Of a DNA stretch of 64,000 nt, positions 53,850 through 64,000 are shown piece by piece. The stretch is from Pseudoalteromonas amylolytica. Its GTDB lineage: Bacteria > Pseudomonadota > Gammaproteobacteria > Enterobacterales > Alteromonadaceae. The notes under the pieces were generated by a model, which saw only the letters and a program-made list of their open reading frames with translations, was not told the origin of the DNA and made no database searches. Within the stretch, counting starts at the first letter, position 1. Each line of letters begins with the position of its first letter. The stretch lies in contig NZ_MKJU01000025.1 in the NCBI RefSeq assembly GCF_001854605.1, positions 378-64,377 on the forward strand. Direction: 5' to 3'. The translations under genes were made by a program, and so were the position numbers.

Positions 53850-54889
53850 TGACCAAACGTTATAGTTTAGCTCAACTGGCGGCATCAATTGATGCATCGC
53901 TAGTTGGCGACGGCGAGTGTCAAATCGATAAGATAGCGACACTCGCGCAGGCAACAGACAAAGATATTAGCTTTTTAGCAAACAGTAAGTATCGTGCTCA
54001 ACTGGCGACCACCCATGCTGGTGCAGTAATACTCTGTGAGTCTGATGCCGAACACTTCAAAGGCAATAAATTAATCGTTAACAACCCTTATATTGCCTAT
54101 GCGAAGCTTGCACAACTCATGGATACCACGCCTCGCTCAGCACAAGGCGTGCACCCAAGTGCGGTGGTTCATGAGTCGGTCAAGTTAGGGGAAAATGTTT
54201 CTATCGCTGCGAATGCAGTCATTGAAGCAAACGCAGAACTGGGTGACAACGTACAGGTTGGCGCAGGATGTTTTGTAGGTAACAGCGCAAAAATTGGTGA
54301 TAACACTAAACTATGGGCGAATGTCAGTGTGTACCACGAAGTTGAAATAGGTAAAAATTGCTTATTTCAATCCGGTGCGGTTATTGGCAGCGATGGTTTT
54401 GGTTATGCAAATCATGCGGGAAAGTGGGTAAAAATCCCTCAAGTTGGACGCGTTATTATTGGTAACAGTGTAGAAGTAGGTGCAAATACCGTGATTGACC
54501 GCGGAGCACTGGATGACACTATTATTCATGATAATGTAATTTTAGATAATCTTATTCAAATAGCACATAATGTAGAGATCGGTGAAGGTACGGCGATCGC
54601 AGGTGCATCAGTCGTTGCTGGCAGTACAAAAATTGGTAAGCATTGCCAAATAGCGGGACTGGTGGGTATTAATGGCCATATGGAAATTTGCGATGGTGTT
54701 ATTATCACCGGTATGACCATGATCACCAAATCGATTACTACGGCGGGTGTTTACTCCTCTGGTATGCCTCATAGTACCAACAAAGAGTGGCGACGCAATA
54801 TGGCTCATTTACGCAATCTGACAGACTTTAAGCAGCGTTTGAAGGCGCTTGAGTCTTTAACAGAACAGCTAAAAAAGATAGATGAATAA
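53849..54889 (+). CDS. lpxD: UDP-3-O-(3-hydroxyacyl)glucosamine N-acyltransferase
   Basis: 346 residues (E. coli 341). An N-terminal uridine-binding domain (about 1-95), then a left-handed beta-helix of hexapeptide repeats (about 100-300). The catalytic histidine is probably H240 in [10 protein letters not shown] (H239 in E. coli). A helical C-terminus forms the acyl-carrier contact. Third step of lipid A synthesis. Overlaps skp by one base and is followed by fabZ. Confidence 0.97.
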   Translation: MTKRYSLAQLAASIDASLVGDGECQIDKIATLAQATDKDISFLANSKYRAQLATTHAGAVILCESDAEHFKGNKLIVNNPYIAYAKLAQLMDTTPRSAQGVHPSAVVHESVKLGENVSIAANAVIEANAELGDNVQVGAGCFVGNSAKIGDNTKLWANVSVYHEVEIGKNCLFQSGAVIGSDGFGYANHAGKWVKIPQVGRVIIGNSVEVGANTVIDRGALDDTIIHDNVILDNLIQIAHNVEIGEGTAIAGASVVAGSTKIGKHCQIAGLVGINGHMEICDGVIITGMTMITKSITTAGVYSSGMPHSTNKEWRRNMAHLRNLTDFKQRLKALESLTEQLKKIDE

Positions 54890-54902
54890 AAAGGATGCTA
54901 CT

Positions 54903-55355
54903 TTGGCAAACGAACTGAACGGTTTTGATATCCAAGAAATCTTAAAGTTATTACCACACCGCTACCCAATGTTGTTGGTTGATAAAGTTATTGATTATAA
55001 AGCTGGCGAGTATTTACACGCCGTTAAGAATGTAACGGTAAACGAGCCAATTTTTACTGGCCATTTCCCAGATCAACCTATTTTTCCAGGGGTTATGATC
55101 CTCGAAGCGATGGCGCAGGCAACAGGTCTACTGGGTTTTAAAACGGTAGAGAATCGCAGCGAGAACGAGCTATACTTATTTGCAGCAATTGATAACGCAC
55201 GCTTTAAGCAGCCCGTTCTTCCGGGTGATGTGATGCATCTGCATATTGAATTTGTAAAAGAGCGTCGCAATATCTGGAAGTTTTACGGTGAAGCAAAAGT
55301 TGACGGTAAAGTTGTTTGTAGCGCCGATCTTATGTGTGCAAGAAGAGAGTTTTAA
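54903..55355 (+). CDS. fabZ: 3-hydroxyacyl-[acyl-carrier-protein] dehydratase FabZ
   Basis: 150 residues from TTG 54903, which has AAAAAGGA seven bases before it and places the catalytic residues at H54 (TGHFPDQP) and E68 (LEAMAQ), the same numbers as in E. coli. An ATG at 54882 that overlaps lpxD would give 157 residues and is the alternative. Hot-dog fold; motif [14 protein letters not shown]. It removes water in fatty acid elongation and competes with LpxA/LpxD for hydroxyacyl-ACP, which explains its place among the lpx genes. Confidence 0.95.
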   Translation: MANELNGFDIQEILKLLPHRYPMLLVDKVIDYKAGEYLHAVKNVTVNEPIFTGHFPDQPIFPGVMILEAMAQATGLLGFKTVENRSENELYLFAAIDNARFKQPVLPGDVMHLHIEFVKERRNIWKFYGEAKVDGKVVCSADLMCARREF

Positions 55356-55357
55356 TA

Positions 55358-56128
55358 GTGATCCATCCTACTGCGATTATTGAATCAGGCGCACAGCTAG
55401 GCGATAACGTCTCTGTGGGTCCTTATAGCTATATCGGGAATGATGTAGTGATTGGCGATAACTGCACCATTGAATCTCATGTAGTGATCAAAGGACCTTC
55501 AACCATTGGCTCTGGTAATCATATTTACCAGTTCGCCTCTGTGGGAGAAGCTTGCCAAGATAAAAAGTACAAGGATGAACCAACACAATTAATTATGGGT
55601 GATAATAATATCATCCGTGAGTGTGCCACAATCCACCGTGGTACGATTCAAGATCAAGGCATCACTAAAATAGGTAGCAATAACTTGTTTATGGCCTATA
55701 CCCATGTAGCGCATGATGCTGTGATTGGCAGTAATGTCATTTTTTCTAATGGTGCCAGCGTTGCAGGTCACGTACATGTAGGTGATTGGGCCATCTTGGC
55801 GGGCAATACAGGTGTTCACCAGTTTTGTAAGGTTGGTGCGCATGCCTTCATTGGTATGTATTCAGGGGTGAGTAAAGATGTGCCTCCGTTTGTAACAACG
55901 ACAGGTACTCCAGCAAAACCCGCAGCAATTAATACCGAAGGTATGAAACGCCGAGGCTTTAGCAGCGAAGAGATCATGGCTGTGCGTCGAGCATATAAAG
56001 CTCTGTATCGTAAAGGGTTAAGTTTAGATGAAGCGGTTGCAGCGATGCGCCAAGAAGCGTCTGAATATGCCGCCGTACAGCAAATGATAGACTTCTTAGA
56101 CACCTCGGATCGCGGTATTATTCGCTAA
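55358..56128 (+). CDS. lpxA: UDP-N-acetylglucosamine O-acyltransferase
   Basis: 256 residues from GTG 55358, two bases after the fabZ stop; an in-frame ATG at 55334 inside fabZ is rejected because IHPTAIIESGAQLG is the usual start. Hexapeptide beta-helix (about 2-185), catalytic histidine probably H119 in THVAHDAVIG, and a helical C-terminus. First step of lipid A synthesis. A terminator separates it from lpxB. Confidence 0.97.
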   Translation: MIHPTAIIESGAQLGDNVSVGPYSYIGNDVVIGDNCTIESHVVIKGPSTIGSGNHIYQFASVGEACQDKKYKDEPTQLIMGDNNIIRECATIHRGTIQDQGITKIGSNNLFMAYTHVAHDAVIGSNVIFSNGASVAGHVHVGDWAILAGNTGVHQFCKVGAHAFIGMYSGVSKDVPPFVTTTGTPAKPAAINTEGMKRRGFSSEEIMAVRRAYKALYRKGLSLDEAVAAMRQEASEYAAVQQMIDFLDTSDRGIIR

Positions 56129-56162
56129 CGAAATATTGCGATAGCAAGGCCTATATGCTGAT

Positions 56163-56196
56163 AAACGCCATACAAAGCTTATGTATGGCGTTTTTA
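56163..56196 (+). terminator. Intrinsic terminator between lpxA and lpxB
   Basis: AAACGCCATAC (56163-56173) pairs perfectly with GTATGGCGTTT (56183-56193), nine-base loop, followed by TTATTTAT. The right arm ends in a T-run. lpxA and lpxB overlap or nearly touch in E. coli; here an 86-bp gap with this hairpin splits them. Confidence 0.8.
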
Positions 56197-56214
56197 TTTA
56201 TAAAATAGATTAAT

Positions 56215-57372
56215 GTGATGATAAATAACAAAAAGTTAACTATTGGCCTCGTGGCGGGTGAATTATCTGGTGATATATTGGGCGCGGGCTTAATCGGCGC
56301 ACTCAAAAAGATATATCCCAATGCTGAGTTTGTTGGGATAGCTGGCCCAAAAATGCAGGCCGCAGGATGCCGTACCTTGTTTGACATGGAAGAGCTTGCG
56401 GTGATGGGGCTTGTCGAAGTGCTGGGTCGACTGCCTAGGTTACTTAAGATCCGTAAACAACTTGTGCAATACTTTATTGATAATCCGCCAGATATTTATG
56501 TTGGCATAGACGCCCCTGACTTCAATTTACGCGTTGAAAAGCCACTTAAAAAAGCGGGAATTAAAACCGTCCAATATGTGAGCCCCTCAGTCTGGGCATG
56601 GCGTCAAAAACGTATTTATAGCATTGCCGAAGCGACCAATTTAGTTTTGTCCCTGTTACCATTTGAAAAATCATTCTACGATAAACATGATGTGCCTTGC
56701 AGGTTTGTGGGTCATACTTTAGCGGATGAAATTGAGCTGGATCATGATAGCAGCGCCGCGCGTGCGGCGCTTGGGCTAAGTGAAAACGACTTAGTACTGG
56801 CTTTACTGCCGGGTAGCCGAGGTTCAGAAGTCGGGCTATTGAGCGAAACATATTTACAAGCGGCACAAAAGCTTAAGTTGCGTTTGCCGTCGCTGAAAAT
56901 CATCGTGCCGTTGGTAAATGCCAAGCGTCGCGCGCAGTTTGAAGCCATTTTAAAGCAAACGACGCCAGAGTTGAGTGTCGTGATGCTCGATGGTCAATCC
57001 AGTACCGCGATGTCTGCAGCAAATGCTGTGTTATTGGCGTCGGGAACGGCGACACTAGAAGCCATGTTGTATAAAAAACCGATGGTGGTGGGGTATAAAT
57101 TTAAACCGCTCAGCTATTGGATTTTCAAGAACTTTTTCACCTTCAATATCAAATATTTCTCTTTGCCAAACTTATTGGCTGACGAGCGTTTAGTGCCAGA
57201 GTTTCTACAGCAAGAGTGTAACTCAGATGCGCTTGCGGACGCTTTATACCCCATGCTCAAAGGGGATAATAGCGTTTTAATCGACAAGTTTTACGAAATT
57301 CACCATAACATTCGTCTTGATGCCAGCAAGCAAGCGGCAAATGCAGTAGAGGAGTTAATTAATGCAGATTGA
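56215..57372 (+). CDS. lpxB: Lipid A disaccharide synthase
   Basis: 385 residues from GTG 56215, or 384 from the adjoining ATG 56218, which aligns best with the E. coli start. GT19 glycosyltransferase: [14 protein letters not shown] near the N-terminus, [31 protein letters not shown] and GTATLEAML, all conserved. A peripheral inner-membrane enzyme that joins two acyl-glucosamines. Overlaps rnhB by 11 bp. Confidence 0.96.
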   Translation: MMINNKKLTIGLVAGELSGDILGAGLIGALKKIYPNAEFVGIAGPKMQAAGCRTLFDMEELAVMGLVEVLGRLPRLLKIRKQLVQYFIDNPPDIYVGIDAPDFNLRVEKPLKKAGIKTVQYVSPSVWAWRQKRIYSIAEATNLVLSLLPFEKSFYDKHDVPCRFVGHTLADEIELDHDSSAARAALGLSENDLVLALLPGSRGSEVGLLSETYLQAAQKLKLRLPSLKIIVPLVNAKRRAQFEAILKQTTPELSVVMLDGQSSTAMSAANAVLLASGTATLEAMLYKKPMVVGYKFKPLSYWIFKNFFTFNIKYFSLPNLLADERLVPEFLQQECNSDALADALYPMLKGDNSVLIDKFYEIHHNIRLDASKQAANAVEELINAD

Positions 57373-57958
57373 GCGCCCTGACGTACGGTACATCGCTGGT
57401 GTGGATGAAGTTGGCCGTGGCCCCTTGGTAGGTGATGTAGTGACTGCCGCGGTTATTTTAGACCCAAATAACCCTATCACTGGATTGAATGATTCAAAAA
57501 AGCTGACTGAAAAAAAGCGTGAGCTACTCGCTGAAGAAATAAAACAAAAAGCACTCAGTTACAGCATAGGTCGAGCATCGGTTGCAGAAATTGACGAGCT
57601 TAATATTTTACAGGCTACTATGCTCGCCATGAGCCGAGCGGTTGAAGGGCTTAGCATCGGTCCTGATTTTGTATTTGTTGATGGCAATCGCCTACCCAAG
57701 CTCATGATGCCAGCACAAAGTGTTGTAAAGGGCGATAGTTTAGTGCCAGAGATCAGTGCCGCGTCCATCATTGCTAAAGTCGCACGAGACCAAGAAATGT
57801 TGGCGCTAGATGCTCAGTACCCTGAATTTGGCTTTGCAGGACATAAGGGTTATCCTACAAAAGCTCATTTTGCTGCGTTAGAAGAGCATGGTATTACACC
57901 ACACCATAGAAAAAGTTTTAAACCAGTGCAGCGTATATTAGCCTTGAAGGAGCTATAG
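57362..57958 (+). CDS. rnhB: Ribonuclease HII
   Basis: 198 residues (E. coli 198). Metal-binding [12 protein letters not shown] (15-26), [23 protein letters not shown], and the [12 protein letters not shown] helix. It removes RNA from RNA-DNA hybrids and single ribonucleotides from DNA. It overlaps lpxB by 11 bp, and its last codons contain the RBS of dnaE (AAGGAG). Confidence 0.97.
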   Translation: MQIERPDVRYIAGVDEVGRGPLVGDVVTAAVILDPNNPITGLNDSKKLTEKKRELLAEEIKQKALSYSIGRASVAEIDELNILQATMLAMSRAVEGLSIGPDFVFVDGNRLPKLMMPAQSVVKGDSLVPEISAASIIAKVARDQEMLALDAQYPEFGFAGHKGYPTKAHFAALEEHGITPHHRKSFKPVQRILALKEL

Positions 57959-57960
57959 AT

Positions 57961-60900
57961 ATGGCTGCCCCAGAGTTTGTTCATTTACGTGTTCACAGTG
58001 ATTTTTCTATGGTGGATGGGCTCGCCAAAACTAAGCCTATTGTCGCCAGAGCCGAAGAACTCACACTCCCTGCATTTGCCATAACCGATCAGATGAATTT
58101 ATGTGGTTTGGTGCGTTTTTATGGCGCGGCTCATGGGGCAGGGATCAAGCCTATTGTGGGTGCAGATATTTGGCTTAAGAGCGACGAATTTCCAGATGAA
58201 CCCAGTCGCTTGGTACTGCTGGCCAAAGACAACGAAGGTTATAAAAATCTTACCTTACTCATTTCCAAAGCCTATCAACGTGGTCATGTATTTCATCGTC
58301 CCGTAGTTGATAAGCAATGGTTAGCAGAACATAAAGCAGGGCTTATTCTGCTCTCAGGTGCTAAAGATGGCGATGTAGGTAAAGCATTGCTTAAAGGCAA
58401 CCCACAGCTGGTGCTCGATACCTTAGCGTTTTATGAACAACATTTTAAAGATCACTTTTTCTTAGAACTCACACGTACTGGTCGCGCACAAGAAGAAGAG
58501 TATTTACATGCGGCTGTAGCGTTGGCCAGCGAGCGAGACTTGCCGGTAGTGGCCACTAACGAAGTGGTATTTTTGCATGAGCACGACTTCGAAGCCCATG
58601 AAATTAGAGTGGCAATCCATGATGGCTACACACTTGAAGACAAACGCCGTCCAAAACGTTTCTCAAAAGAGCAATACCTAAAAACGCCCGAGCAGATGCT
58701 GGAGTTGTTCAGTGATATTCCAGAAGCGCTTGAGAATAGCGTTGAAATTGCCAAGCGCTGTAACGTCACGGTACAGCTGGGCACATACTTCTTACCAGAT
58801 TATCCGACAGGGGATTTAAAAATTGAGGACTTTCTGGTTAAGGTATCCAGAGATGGATTGGAAGAGCGCTTACAATTTTTATTCCCTGATGAACAGGAAC
58901 GTGCAGAAAAACGCGGTGAATACGATGAGCGTTTACAAATAGAGCTAGACGTTATCAACCAAATGGGGTTTCCGGGCTACTTCTTGATAGTAATGGAGTT
59001 CATTCAGTGGAGTAAAGATAACAATATACCGGTAGGCCCTGGGCGTGGTTCGGGTGCAGGTTCTCTTGTGGCATATGCGCTAAAAATTACCGACCTTGAC
59101 CCTTTGGAATTTGACTTACTATTTGAGCGATTCCTAAACCCTGAACGTATTTCGATGCCCGACTTCGACGTTGACTTTTGTATGGACCGTCGAGATGAGG
59201 TAATTGACCACGTAGCCATGTTGTATGGCCGTGATGCGGTATCACAGATCATCACATTTGGTACCATGGCAGCAAAAGCGGTAATTCGAGATGTGGGTCG
59301 AGTGCTTGGTCACCCTTATGGCTTCGTTGATCGCATTTCTAAACTCGTCCCAGGCGACCCAGGCATGACCTTGGCAAAAGCTTTTGATGTTGAGCCAAGA
59401 TTGCCAGAGGCTTATGACGGTGATGAAGAAGTTAAAGATCTCATCGACATGTGTCGTATTTTGGAAGGCTGTACGCGAAACGCCGGTAAACACGCCGGTG
59501 GTGTGGTTATCTCGCCAACAACCATTACTGACTTTGCCGCTTTATATTGCGATGAAGAAGGGAAGTTTCCAGTTACCCAGTTTGATAAAAACGACGTTGA
59601 AACCGCGGGTCTCGTAAAGTTTGACTTCTTGGGACTTAGAACGCTCACTATTTTACAGTGGGCGTTAGACATGACCAACGAGCGACTAGCTCGCGAAGGC
59701 AAAAAGCCGGTTGATATTAACGCTATTCCTTTGGATGATAGAGCAAGTATCGAGCTGCTTCTACGCGCAGAGACAACGGCGGTGTTCCAGCTAGAATCCC
59801 GTGGTATGAAGGACTTGATCCGTCGCCTAAAGCCTGACTGCTTTGAAGATATGATTGCATTAGTAGCCCTGTTCAGACCTGGGCCACTGCAGTCGGGCAT
59901 GGTAGATAACTTTATCGACCGTAAGCACGGTAGAGAGGAACTCTCTTACCCAGACGCGCAATGGCAACACGAAAGTCTAATCCCAATTCTTGAACCCACC
60001 TACGGTATCATCCTATATCAGGAGCAGGTTATGCAGATTGCTCAGGTACTGGCGGGCTATACGCTAGGTGGCGCAGACATGCTACGTCGTGCCATGGGTA
60101 AGAAAAAACCGGAGGAGATGGCCAAGCAGCGTTCAACCTTTGAAGAAGGTGCAATTGCCAACGGAGTTGATGGTGAACTTGCAATGAAAATCTTCGACTT
60201 GGTAGAAAAGTTCGCGGGATATGGCTTTAACAAATCACACTCTGCCGCCTATGCTTTGGTGTCTTATCAAACACTGTGGATGAAAACTCATTACCCAGCT
60301 GAATTTATGGCGGCGGTAATGTCTGCGGATATGGATAACACCGACAAAATCGTTACTCTGGTTGATGAATGTGAGAACATGAAGCTCACCTTATTGCCAC
60401 CCGATGTGAATGCAGGTGTTTATAAGTTTACCGTAAATCGTCAGGGTGAAATTGTTTACGGTATTGGTGCTATCAAAGGCGTAGGTGAGGGACCGGTAGA
60501 AGCTATTTTAGAAGCGAGAGAACAAGGCGGCGAGTTTAAAGATCTCTTTGATTTTTGTGCGCGAGTTGACCTCAAACGCTTAAATAAACGTGTGGTTGAA
60601 AAGCTTATCTATGCGGGTGCTTTGGACAAACTTGGACCGGAGAAAACCCAGCCTGGGCGGGCGACATTACTTGCTAGCCTAACAGGGGCGATGAAATCAG
60701 CCGAGCAACACCACAAGGCCGAGTCGCTTGGCCAGTCTGATTTATTTGGGTTATTGGCGGTAGAGCCTGAGCAGGTAGAACAAGCCTTTACCAGCGCGTT
60801 GCCGCTCACCGATAATCAGTGGTTAGATGGTGAGAAAGAAACGTTAGGTTTGTACTTAACGGGTCACCCTATCAATCAATACAGAAAAGAGTTAAAGCAC

Positions 60901-61452
60901 TACACGTCGGGTCGGCTAATCGATTTGCAGCCGACTAACCGCGATGTACAGTCTACCGCTGCAGGCTTAGTGATTAATGCTAGAACCTTGATAAATAAGA
61001 AAGGGAATCGCTGGGGCTTGATAACTTTAGATGACAAGAGTGCCCGTATTGATGTACGCTTATTCCCAGAACAGTTTGAAATGTACCAAGAATTGCTGCA
61101 AATTAACCAAATCTTGGTAATAACAGGACAGGTCAGCTTTGATAACTTCTCTGGGGGCATTACAATGACCGCCAGAGACGTCTGCACTATAGCGCAAGCA
61201 CGAGAGAAACGTATTCGTGCGATAAAAATGACGCTAAATATGGTGCAAATTGAAGCAAACTTCTTCGAAAATTTACGAAAAGTACTGGAACCTTATAAAT
61301 TTGGTACGTGTCCGATAAAGATAACGTATCAACGTCCAGACGCGTTAGCTGAGTTAACGCTGGGAACCCAATGGTGTGTGACGCCTACTGATGATCTATT
61401 GACTCGATTATCACAAATGGCGGCGCAAGAAATAGAACTAGAATTTAACTAA
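57961..61452 (+). CDS. dnaE: DNA polymerase III alpha subunit
   Basis: 1163 residues (E. coli 1160). An N-terminal PHP domain opens [19 protein letters not shown]. The C-family polymerase core has [15 protein letters not shown] and catalytic aspartates in [14 protein letters not shown] (about 400), [20 protein letters not shown] and [21 protein letters not shown]-terminal helix-hairpin-helix and OB-fold ([16 protein letters not shown]...) regions follow. Replicative polymerase. Two bases after rnhB; accA follows at 16 bp. Confidence 0.98.
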   Translation: MAAPEFVHLRVHSDFSMVDGLAKTKPIVARAEELTLPAFAITDQMNLCGLVRFYGAAHGAGIKPIVGADIWLKSDEFPDEPSRLVLLAKDNEGYKNLTLLISKAYQRGHVFHRPVVDKQWLAEHKAGLILLSGAKDGDVGKALLKGNPQLVLDTLAFYEQHFKDHFFLELTRTGRAQEEEYLHAAVALASERDLPVVATNEVVFLHEHDFEAHEIRVAIHDGYTLEDKRRPKRFSKEQYLKTPEQMLELFSDIPEALENSVEIAKRCNVTVQLGTYFLPDYPTGDLKIEDFLVKVSRDGLEERLQFLFPDEQERAEKRGEYDERLQIELDVINQMGFPGYFLIVMEFIQWSKDNNIPVGPGRGSGAGSLVAYALKITDLDPLEFDLLFERFLNPERISMPDFDVDFCMDRRDEVIDHVAMLYGRDAVSQIITFGTMAAKAVIRDVGRVLGHPYGFVDRISKLVPGDPGMTLAKAFDVEPRLPEAYDGDEEVKDLIDMCRILEGCTRNAGKHAGGVVISPTTITDFAALYCDEEGKFPVTQFDKNDVETAGLVKFDFLGLRTLTILQWALDMTNERLAREGKKPVDINAIPLDDRASIELLLRAETTAVFQLESRGMKDLIRRLKPDCFEDMIALVALFRPGPLQSGMVDNFIDRKHGREELSYPDAQWQHESLIPILEPTYGIILYQEQVMQIAQVLAGYTLGGADMLRRAMGKKKPEEMAKQRSTFEEGAIANGVDGELAMKIFDLVEKFAGYGFNKSHSAAYALVSYQTLWMKTHYPAEFMAAVMSADMDNTDKIVTLVDECENMKLTLLPPDVNAGVYKFTVNRQGEIVYGIGAIKGVGEGPVEAILEAREQGGEFKDLFDFCARVDLKRLNKRVVEKLIYAGALDKLGPEKTQPGRATLLASLTGAMKSAEQHHKAESLGQSDLFGLLAVEPEQVEQAFTSALPLTDNQWLDGEKETLGLYLTGHPINQYRKELKHYTSGRLIDLQPTNRDVQSTAAGLVINARTLINKKGNRWGLITLDDKSARIDVRLFPEQFEMYQELLQINQILVITGQVSFDNFSGGITMTARDVCTIAQAREKRIRAIKMTLNMVQIEANFFENLRKVLEPYKFGTCPIKITYQRPDALAELTLGTQWCVTPTDDLLTRLSQMAAQEIELEFN

Positions 61453-61468
61453 TTAGGTAGTTTAGAGC

Positions 61469-62425
61469 ATGAGCCTCAATTATCTTGATTTTGAGCTTCC
61501 CATTGCAGAATTGGAAGTAAAAATAAAAGAGTTACAAAATGTTAGCCGTTCAGGCAGTTTAGATCTGAGCCTTGAAGAAGAGATTACGCGTTTAAAAGAG
61601 AAAAACGTTGAGTTAACCAAAAAGGTCTTTTCAGGCTTAGGTGCTTGGCAGGTTTCTCAATTGGCTCGTCATCCACTTCGTCCGTACACTCGCGATTACA
61701 TCAACCGTATTTTTACGGAGTTTGATGAATTTGCAGGGGATCGTACATTTGCCAATGATCCGGCTATTTTAGGGGGCGTTGCGCGTCTTGATGGTCAACC
61801 TGTTATGGTGATCGGTCAGCAAAAAGGGCGTGACACGGCTGAAAAAATTAAACGCAATTTCGGCATGCCAAAACCTGAAGGTTATCGCAAAGCGTTACGC
61901 CTGATGGAAATGGCTGAGCGTTTTAAAATGCCAATTATCACGTTTATCGACACCCCTGGAGCTTATCCAGGCGTAGGTGCTGAAGAGCGTGGTCAAAGTG
62001 AAGCCATTGCACGTAACTTAAAAGTTATGGCCGCATTGAAAGTGCCAACCATTTGTACGGTTATTGGTGAAGGTGGCTCAGGTGGTGCGTTGGCAATTGG
62101 CGTGGGCGACCGTGTAAACATGTTGCAATACAGCACATACTCAGTTATTTCGCCAGAAGGCTGTGCTTCAATTCTTTGGAAAAGTGCAGAAAAAGCGCCA
62201 CTTGCTGCTGAAGCTATGGGTGTATCTGCGCAACGCGTAAAAGAGTTGGACCTGATCAACAACATCATTGAAGAGCCACTAGGCGGTGCACATCGTGATT
62301 ACGATAGTATGGCTAAAAACCTCAAAGTGCAGCTAAAGCGTGATTTAGCTGAACTAGAAGAATTGGGCACTGATAAGATGCTAGAGCAGCGCTATCAAAG
62401 ACTGATGTCTTTTGGTTATTGCTAA
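61469..62425 (+). CDS. accA: Acetyl-CoA carboxylase carboxyltransferase subunit alpha
   Basis: 318 residues (E. coli 319): [19 protein letters not shown], then [46 protein letters not shown] and [12 protein letters not shown]. It transfers carboxyl from biotin to acetyl-CoA with AccD, the first committed step of fatty acid synthesis. Conserved after dnaE. A terminator follows. Confidence 0.98.
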   Translation: MSLNYLDFELPIAELEVKIKELQNVSRSGSLDLSLEEEITRLKEKNVELTKKVFSGLGAWQVSQLARHPLRPYTRDYINRIFTEFDEFAGDRTFANDPAILGGVARLDGQPVMVIGQQKGRDTAEKIKRNFGMPKPEGYRKALRLMEMAERFKMPIITFIDTPGAYPGVGAEERGQSEAIARNLKVMAALKVPTICTVIGEGGSGGALAIGVGDRVNMLQYSTYSVISPEGCASILWKSAEKAPLAAEAMGVSAQRVKELDLINNIIEEPLGGAHRDYDSMAKNLKVQLKRDLAELEELGTDKMLEQRYQRLMSFGYC

Positions 62426-62463
62426 AAGTCAGTTGTGTTTATGCACTGATCCAGTGATACAAT

Positions 62464-62490
62464 AAAAGAGCCGCTATGAGCGGCTTTTTT
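62464..62490. terminator. Intrinsic terminator between accA and tilS
   Basis: AGCCGCT-ATG-AGCGGCT (62469-62485) with an A-run before and T-run (62485-62490) after; ends 13 bp before the tilS start. Confidence 0.85.
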
Positions 62491-62502
62491 ACGTTGTGAA
62501 TT

Positions 62503-63819
62503 ATGAAAGATACCACGCTATACAAACAGTTTTTATCAGCAGTTGATGCGTTAAACCCAAATCGCAGGCCTATGAGTGTAGCCTTGTCGGGAGGCGTTGA
62601 TTCTGTAGTGCTACTGCATCTGTGCCATATGTTACGCACAGAGCAACCTGAGTGTATGGTAGAGGCTATTTATATCGATCATGGCCTGTCGGCTGACTCA
62701 CCTATGTGGCAGCAGTTTTGCCAACGTCTTTGTCAGTCTTTACATATTGAATTTAAAGCCACCTCAGTGTTGGTCGAGCAAAAGGCACGCCATAGCTTAG
62801 AATCCCAAGCGCGCGAGGCACGCTACGCTGCGCTTGATAAACTTGCAGCTACAGGTGGCGTGTTAGTTTTAGGGCAACATGCTGATGATCAACTAGAAAC
62901 ATTCTTTCTAAGGTTGAAGCGTGGTTCAGGGCTAACCGGTTTGGCGGCAATGCGACCGAGCATTTTACTTGAGTCAGGGCGTCAGTGTATCAGGCCTTTA
63001 CTCAACGTAAGTCGCCAAGATATTGAAGCATTTGCAAAAACTTTTGCCATTTCTCACATTGAAGATCACTCCAATCGAGACGATCGGTTCGACCGTAACT
63101 TTTTGCGCAATCAGGTTTTACCGTTGCTTAAGTCACGCTTCAAGGGGTTTGTTAATAGCGCCTTGCGCAGTATTGAATTACTACAGCAACAGCAGTTGTT
63201 GATTGAAGAGATCACTGTGCAAGATTTACAACTGTGTCAAACCGCAGAGCGCACATTAGATTTGGTTGCGTTGGCAAAGCTTAGCCAAGCTCGGCAGGCC
63301 AATGTGGTGCGAGCTTGGCTACAAAGCCACAACCTGAAAATGCCTGCTAAGGTGGTGTTGTCACAGCTGTTGCATCAGGCTTTTACCAGCAAACAAGATG
63401 CGCAATTGAGTATTTCTTTGGGACATGCTGAAATTAAACGATATCGACAGCATTTGTATGTCGTCACGCCACAAATAATACCAACATCACAGATCATTAC
63501 CCATTCGCGTTGCGTAAAAATAGATGATAGCAACATAATTACGCCTCACCTTGGTCGGGGAGTCCGCTTACCAAAGGGTGATGAGCAAGTGTCGGTACAG
63601 TTTGGCCGCATGAATGAGAGAATCAGACCGTTGAATAAGCCTGGTCGCAACACAGTAAGACATTGGCTAAAAGAAGCGGGCGTGCCGAGCTGGCAACGTG
63701 ACCATGTTCCGCTTATTTTTTATAACGAACAGTTAGTACAAGTTGTTGGGTTTTATTTGGAACATACGCTGTTCGATGCGCAGCAAGGTATACAATGGGA
63801 AGTAACAAAAAGTGAATAA
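62503..63819 (+). CDS. tilS: tRNA(Ile)-lysidine synthetase
   Basis: 438 residues (E. coli 432): PP-loop SGGVDS (29-34), GQHADDQLETFFLRL, HIEDHSNRDDRFDRNFLRNQVLPLL, then TilS substrate-binding and C-terminal domains (RLPKGDEQVSVQFGR, RNTVRHWLKEAGVPSWQRD). It modifies C34 of the AUA-reading tRNA-Ile so that it decodes isoleucine. The next gene overlaps its end. Confidence 0.95.
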   Translation: MKDTTLYKQFLSAVDALNPNRRPMSVALSGGVDSVVLLHLCHMLRTEQPECMVEAIYIDHGLSADSPMWQQFCQRLCQSLHIEFKATSVLVEQKARHSLESQAREARYAALDKLAATGGVLVLGQHADDQLETFFLRLKRGSGLTGLAAMRPSILLESGRQCIRPLLNVSRQDIEAFAKTFAISHIEDHSNRDDRFDRNFLRNQVLPLLKSRFKGFVNSALRSIELLQQQQLLIEEITVQDLQLCQTAERTLDLVALAKLSQARQANVVRAWLQSHNLKMPAKVVLSQLLHQAFTSKQDAQLSISLGHAEIKRYRQHLYVVTPQIIPTSQIITHSRCVKIDDSNIITPHLGRGVRLPKGDEQVSVQFGRMNERIRPLNKPGRNTVRHWLKEAGVPSWQRDHVPLIFYNEQLVQVVGFYLEHTLFDAQQGIQWEVTKSE

Positions 63820-64000
63820 TCAAGAAATCGGAAAATCGTTGGCTAGCAAAGCACCTTGGGCGTTGCTGTTCAATATCGCTTTGTTTGCGCTGTTAGGTGT
63901 GGTTGATGGTGCACCACTGTTGTCTAACCTTTTGTTTTCATTGCTGTTTGGCGCTATAAGCACTACCTTTCTGCTGCTGTACTGGCATGAAAAAGGTGGA
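63812..64000 (+). CDS. Putative membrane protein, 3' cut by the window end
   Basis: GTG at 63812 overlaps the tilS stop by eight bases and opens a frame that stays open for 63 codons to the edge. After a short polar start (NNQEIGKSLASKAP) come two hydrophobic segments (WALLFNIALFALLGVV and LLSNLLFSLLFGAISTTFLLLYW). Family not recognised from this part. The overlap suggests co-transcription with tilS. Confidence 0.6.
   Translation, partial: MNNQEIGKSLASKAPWALLFNIALFALLGVVDGAPLLSNLLFSLLFGAISTTFLLLYWHEKGG

Overview
The window is a chromosomal segment of a marine gammaproteobacterium, most like Pseudoalteromonas (Alteromonadales). The evidence is the mix of a conserved essential-gene block (map-glnD-dapD opposite rpsB-tsf-pyrH-frr-uppS-cdsA-dxr-rseP-bamA-skp-lpxD-fabZ-lpxA-lpxB-rnhB-dnaE-accA-tilS), a pspF-sap / pspABC-ycjXF stress locus, phhAB, MacB-type exporters, a TonB-dependent receptor and a large NRPS. 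The genus is inferred from gene content and style; no 16S or other marker is present.

Left part (1-25.6 kb, accessory). The window opens inside the last module of a non-ribosomal peptide synthetase (end of C, then A-PCP-TE), closed by a strong terminator. Next is an export operon: a double-length FtsX/MacB-type permease, a periplasmic adaptor and an ABC ATPase. It is preceded by a good sigma-54 -24/-12 element and, about 170 bp further upstream, two GATATCGG palindromes exactly 21 bp apart. A sigma-54 response regulator and its histidine kinase follow directly, so the window appears to hold a whole sensor-activator-exporter circuit next to an NRPS. Then come a TonB-dependent receptor, the helicase HrpB, an MtfA-like metallopeptidase and a 1062-residue secreted TolB-propeller/amidohydrolase. 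From 19.9 to 21.6 kb lies a repeat array containing a perfect 179-bp direct duplication, a truncated XRE regulator gene ending in that array, and a tightly coupled XRE / 77-aa peptide / six-TM protein cassette that I do not recognise. A second MacB-type ABC exporter (ATPase plus two separate permeases, no adaptor) follows at 21.9-25.1 kb.

Middle part (25.6-38.7 kb). sapABCDF lies directly downstream of pspF on the minus strand. pspABC and ycjX-ycjF run divergently from a sigma-54 promoter with PspF-site-like dyads. Methionine gamma-lyase and phhAB follow, the latter with a TyrR-box-like site.

Right part (38.7-64 kb, core). map-glnD-dapD runs leftwards. Rightwards run translation factors (S2, EF-Ts, RRF), UMP kinase, isoprenoid and phospholipid synthesis (UppS, CdsA, Dxr), envelope biogenesis (RseP, BamA, Skp, LpxD, FabZ, LpxA, LpxB), RNase HII, DNA polymerase III alpha, acetyl-CoA carboxylase alpha, TilS, and a membrane protein cut by the window end. 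Dxr lies after CdsA as in Pseudomonas, not before UppS as in E. coli. Intrinsic terminators break this block at tsf/pyrH, frr/uppS, lpxA/lpxB and accA/tilS. Non-ATG starts are frequent (response regulator, sapA, XRE gene, glnD, frr, cdsA, skp, fabZ, lpxA) and were assigned from RBS position and family alignment.
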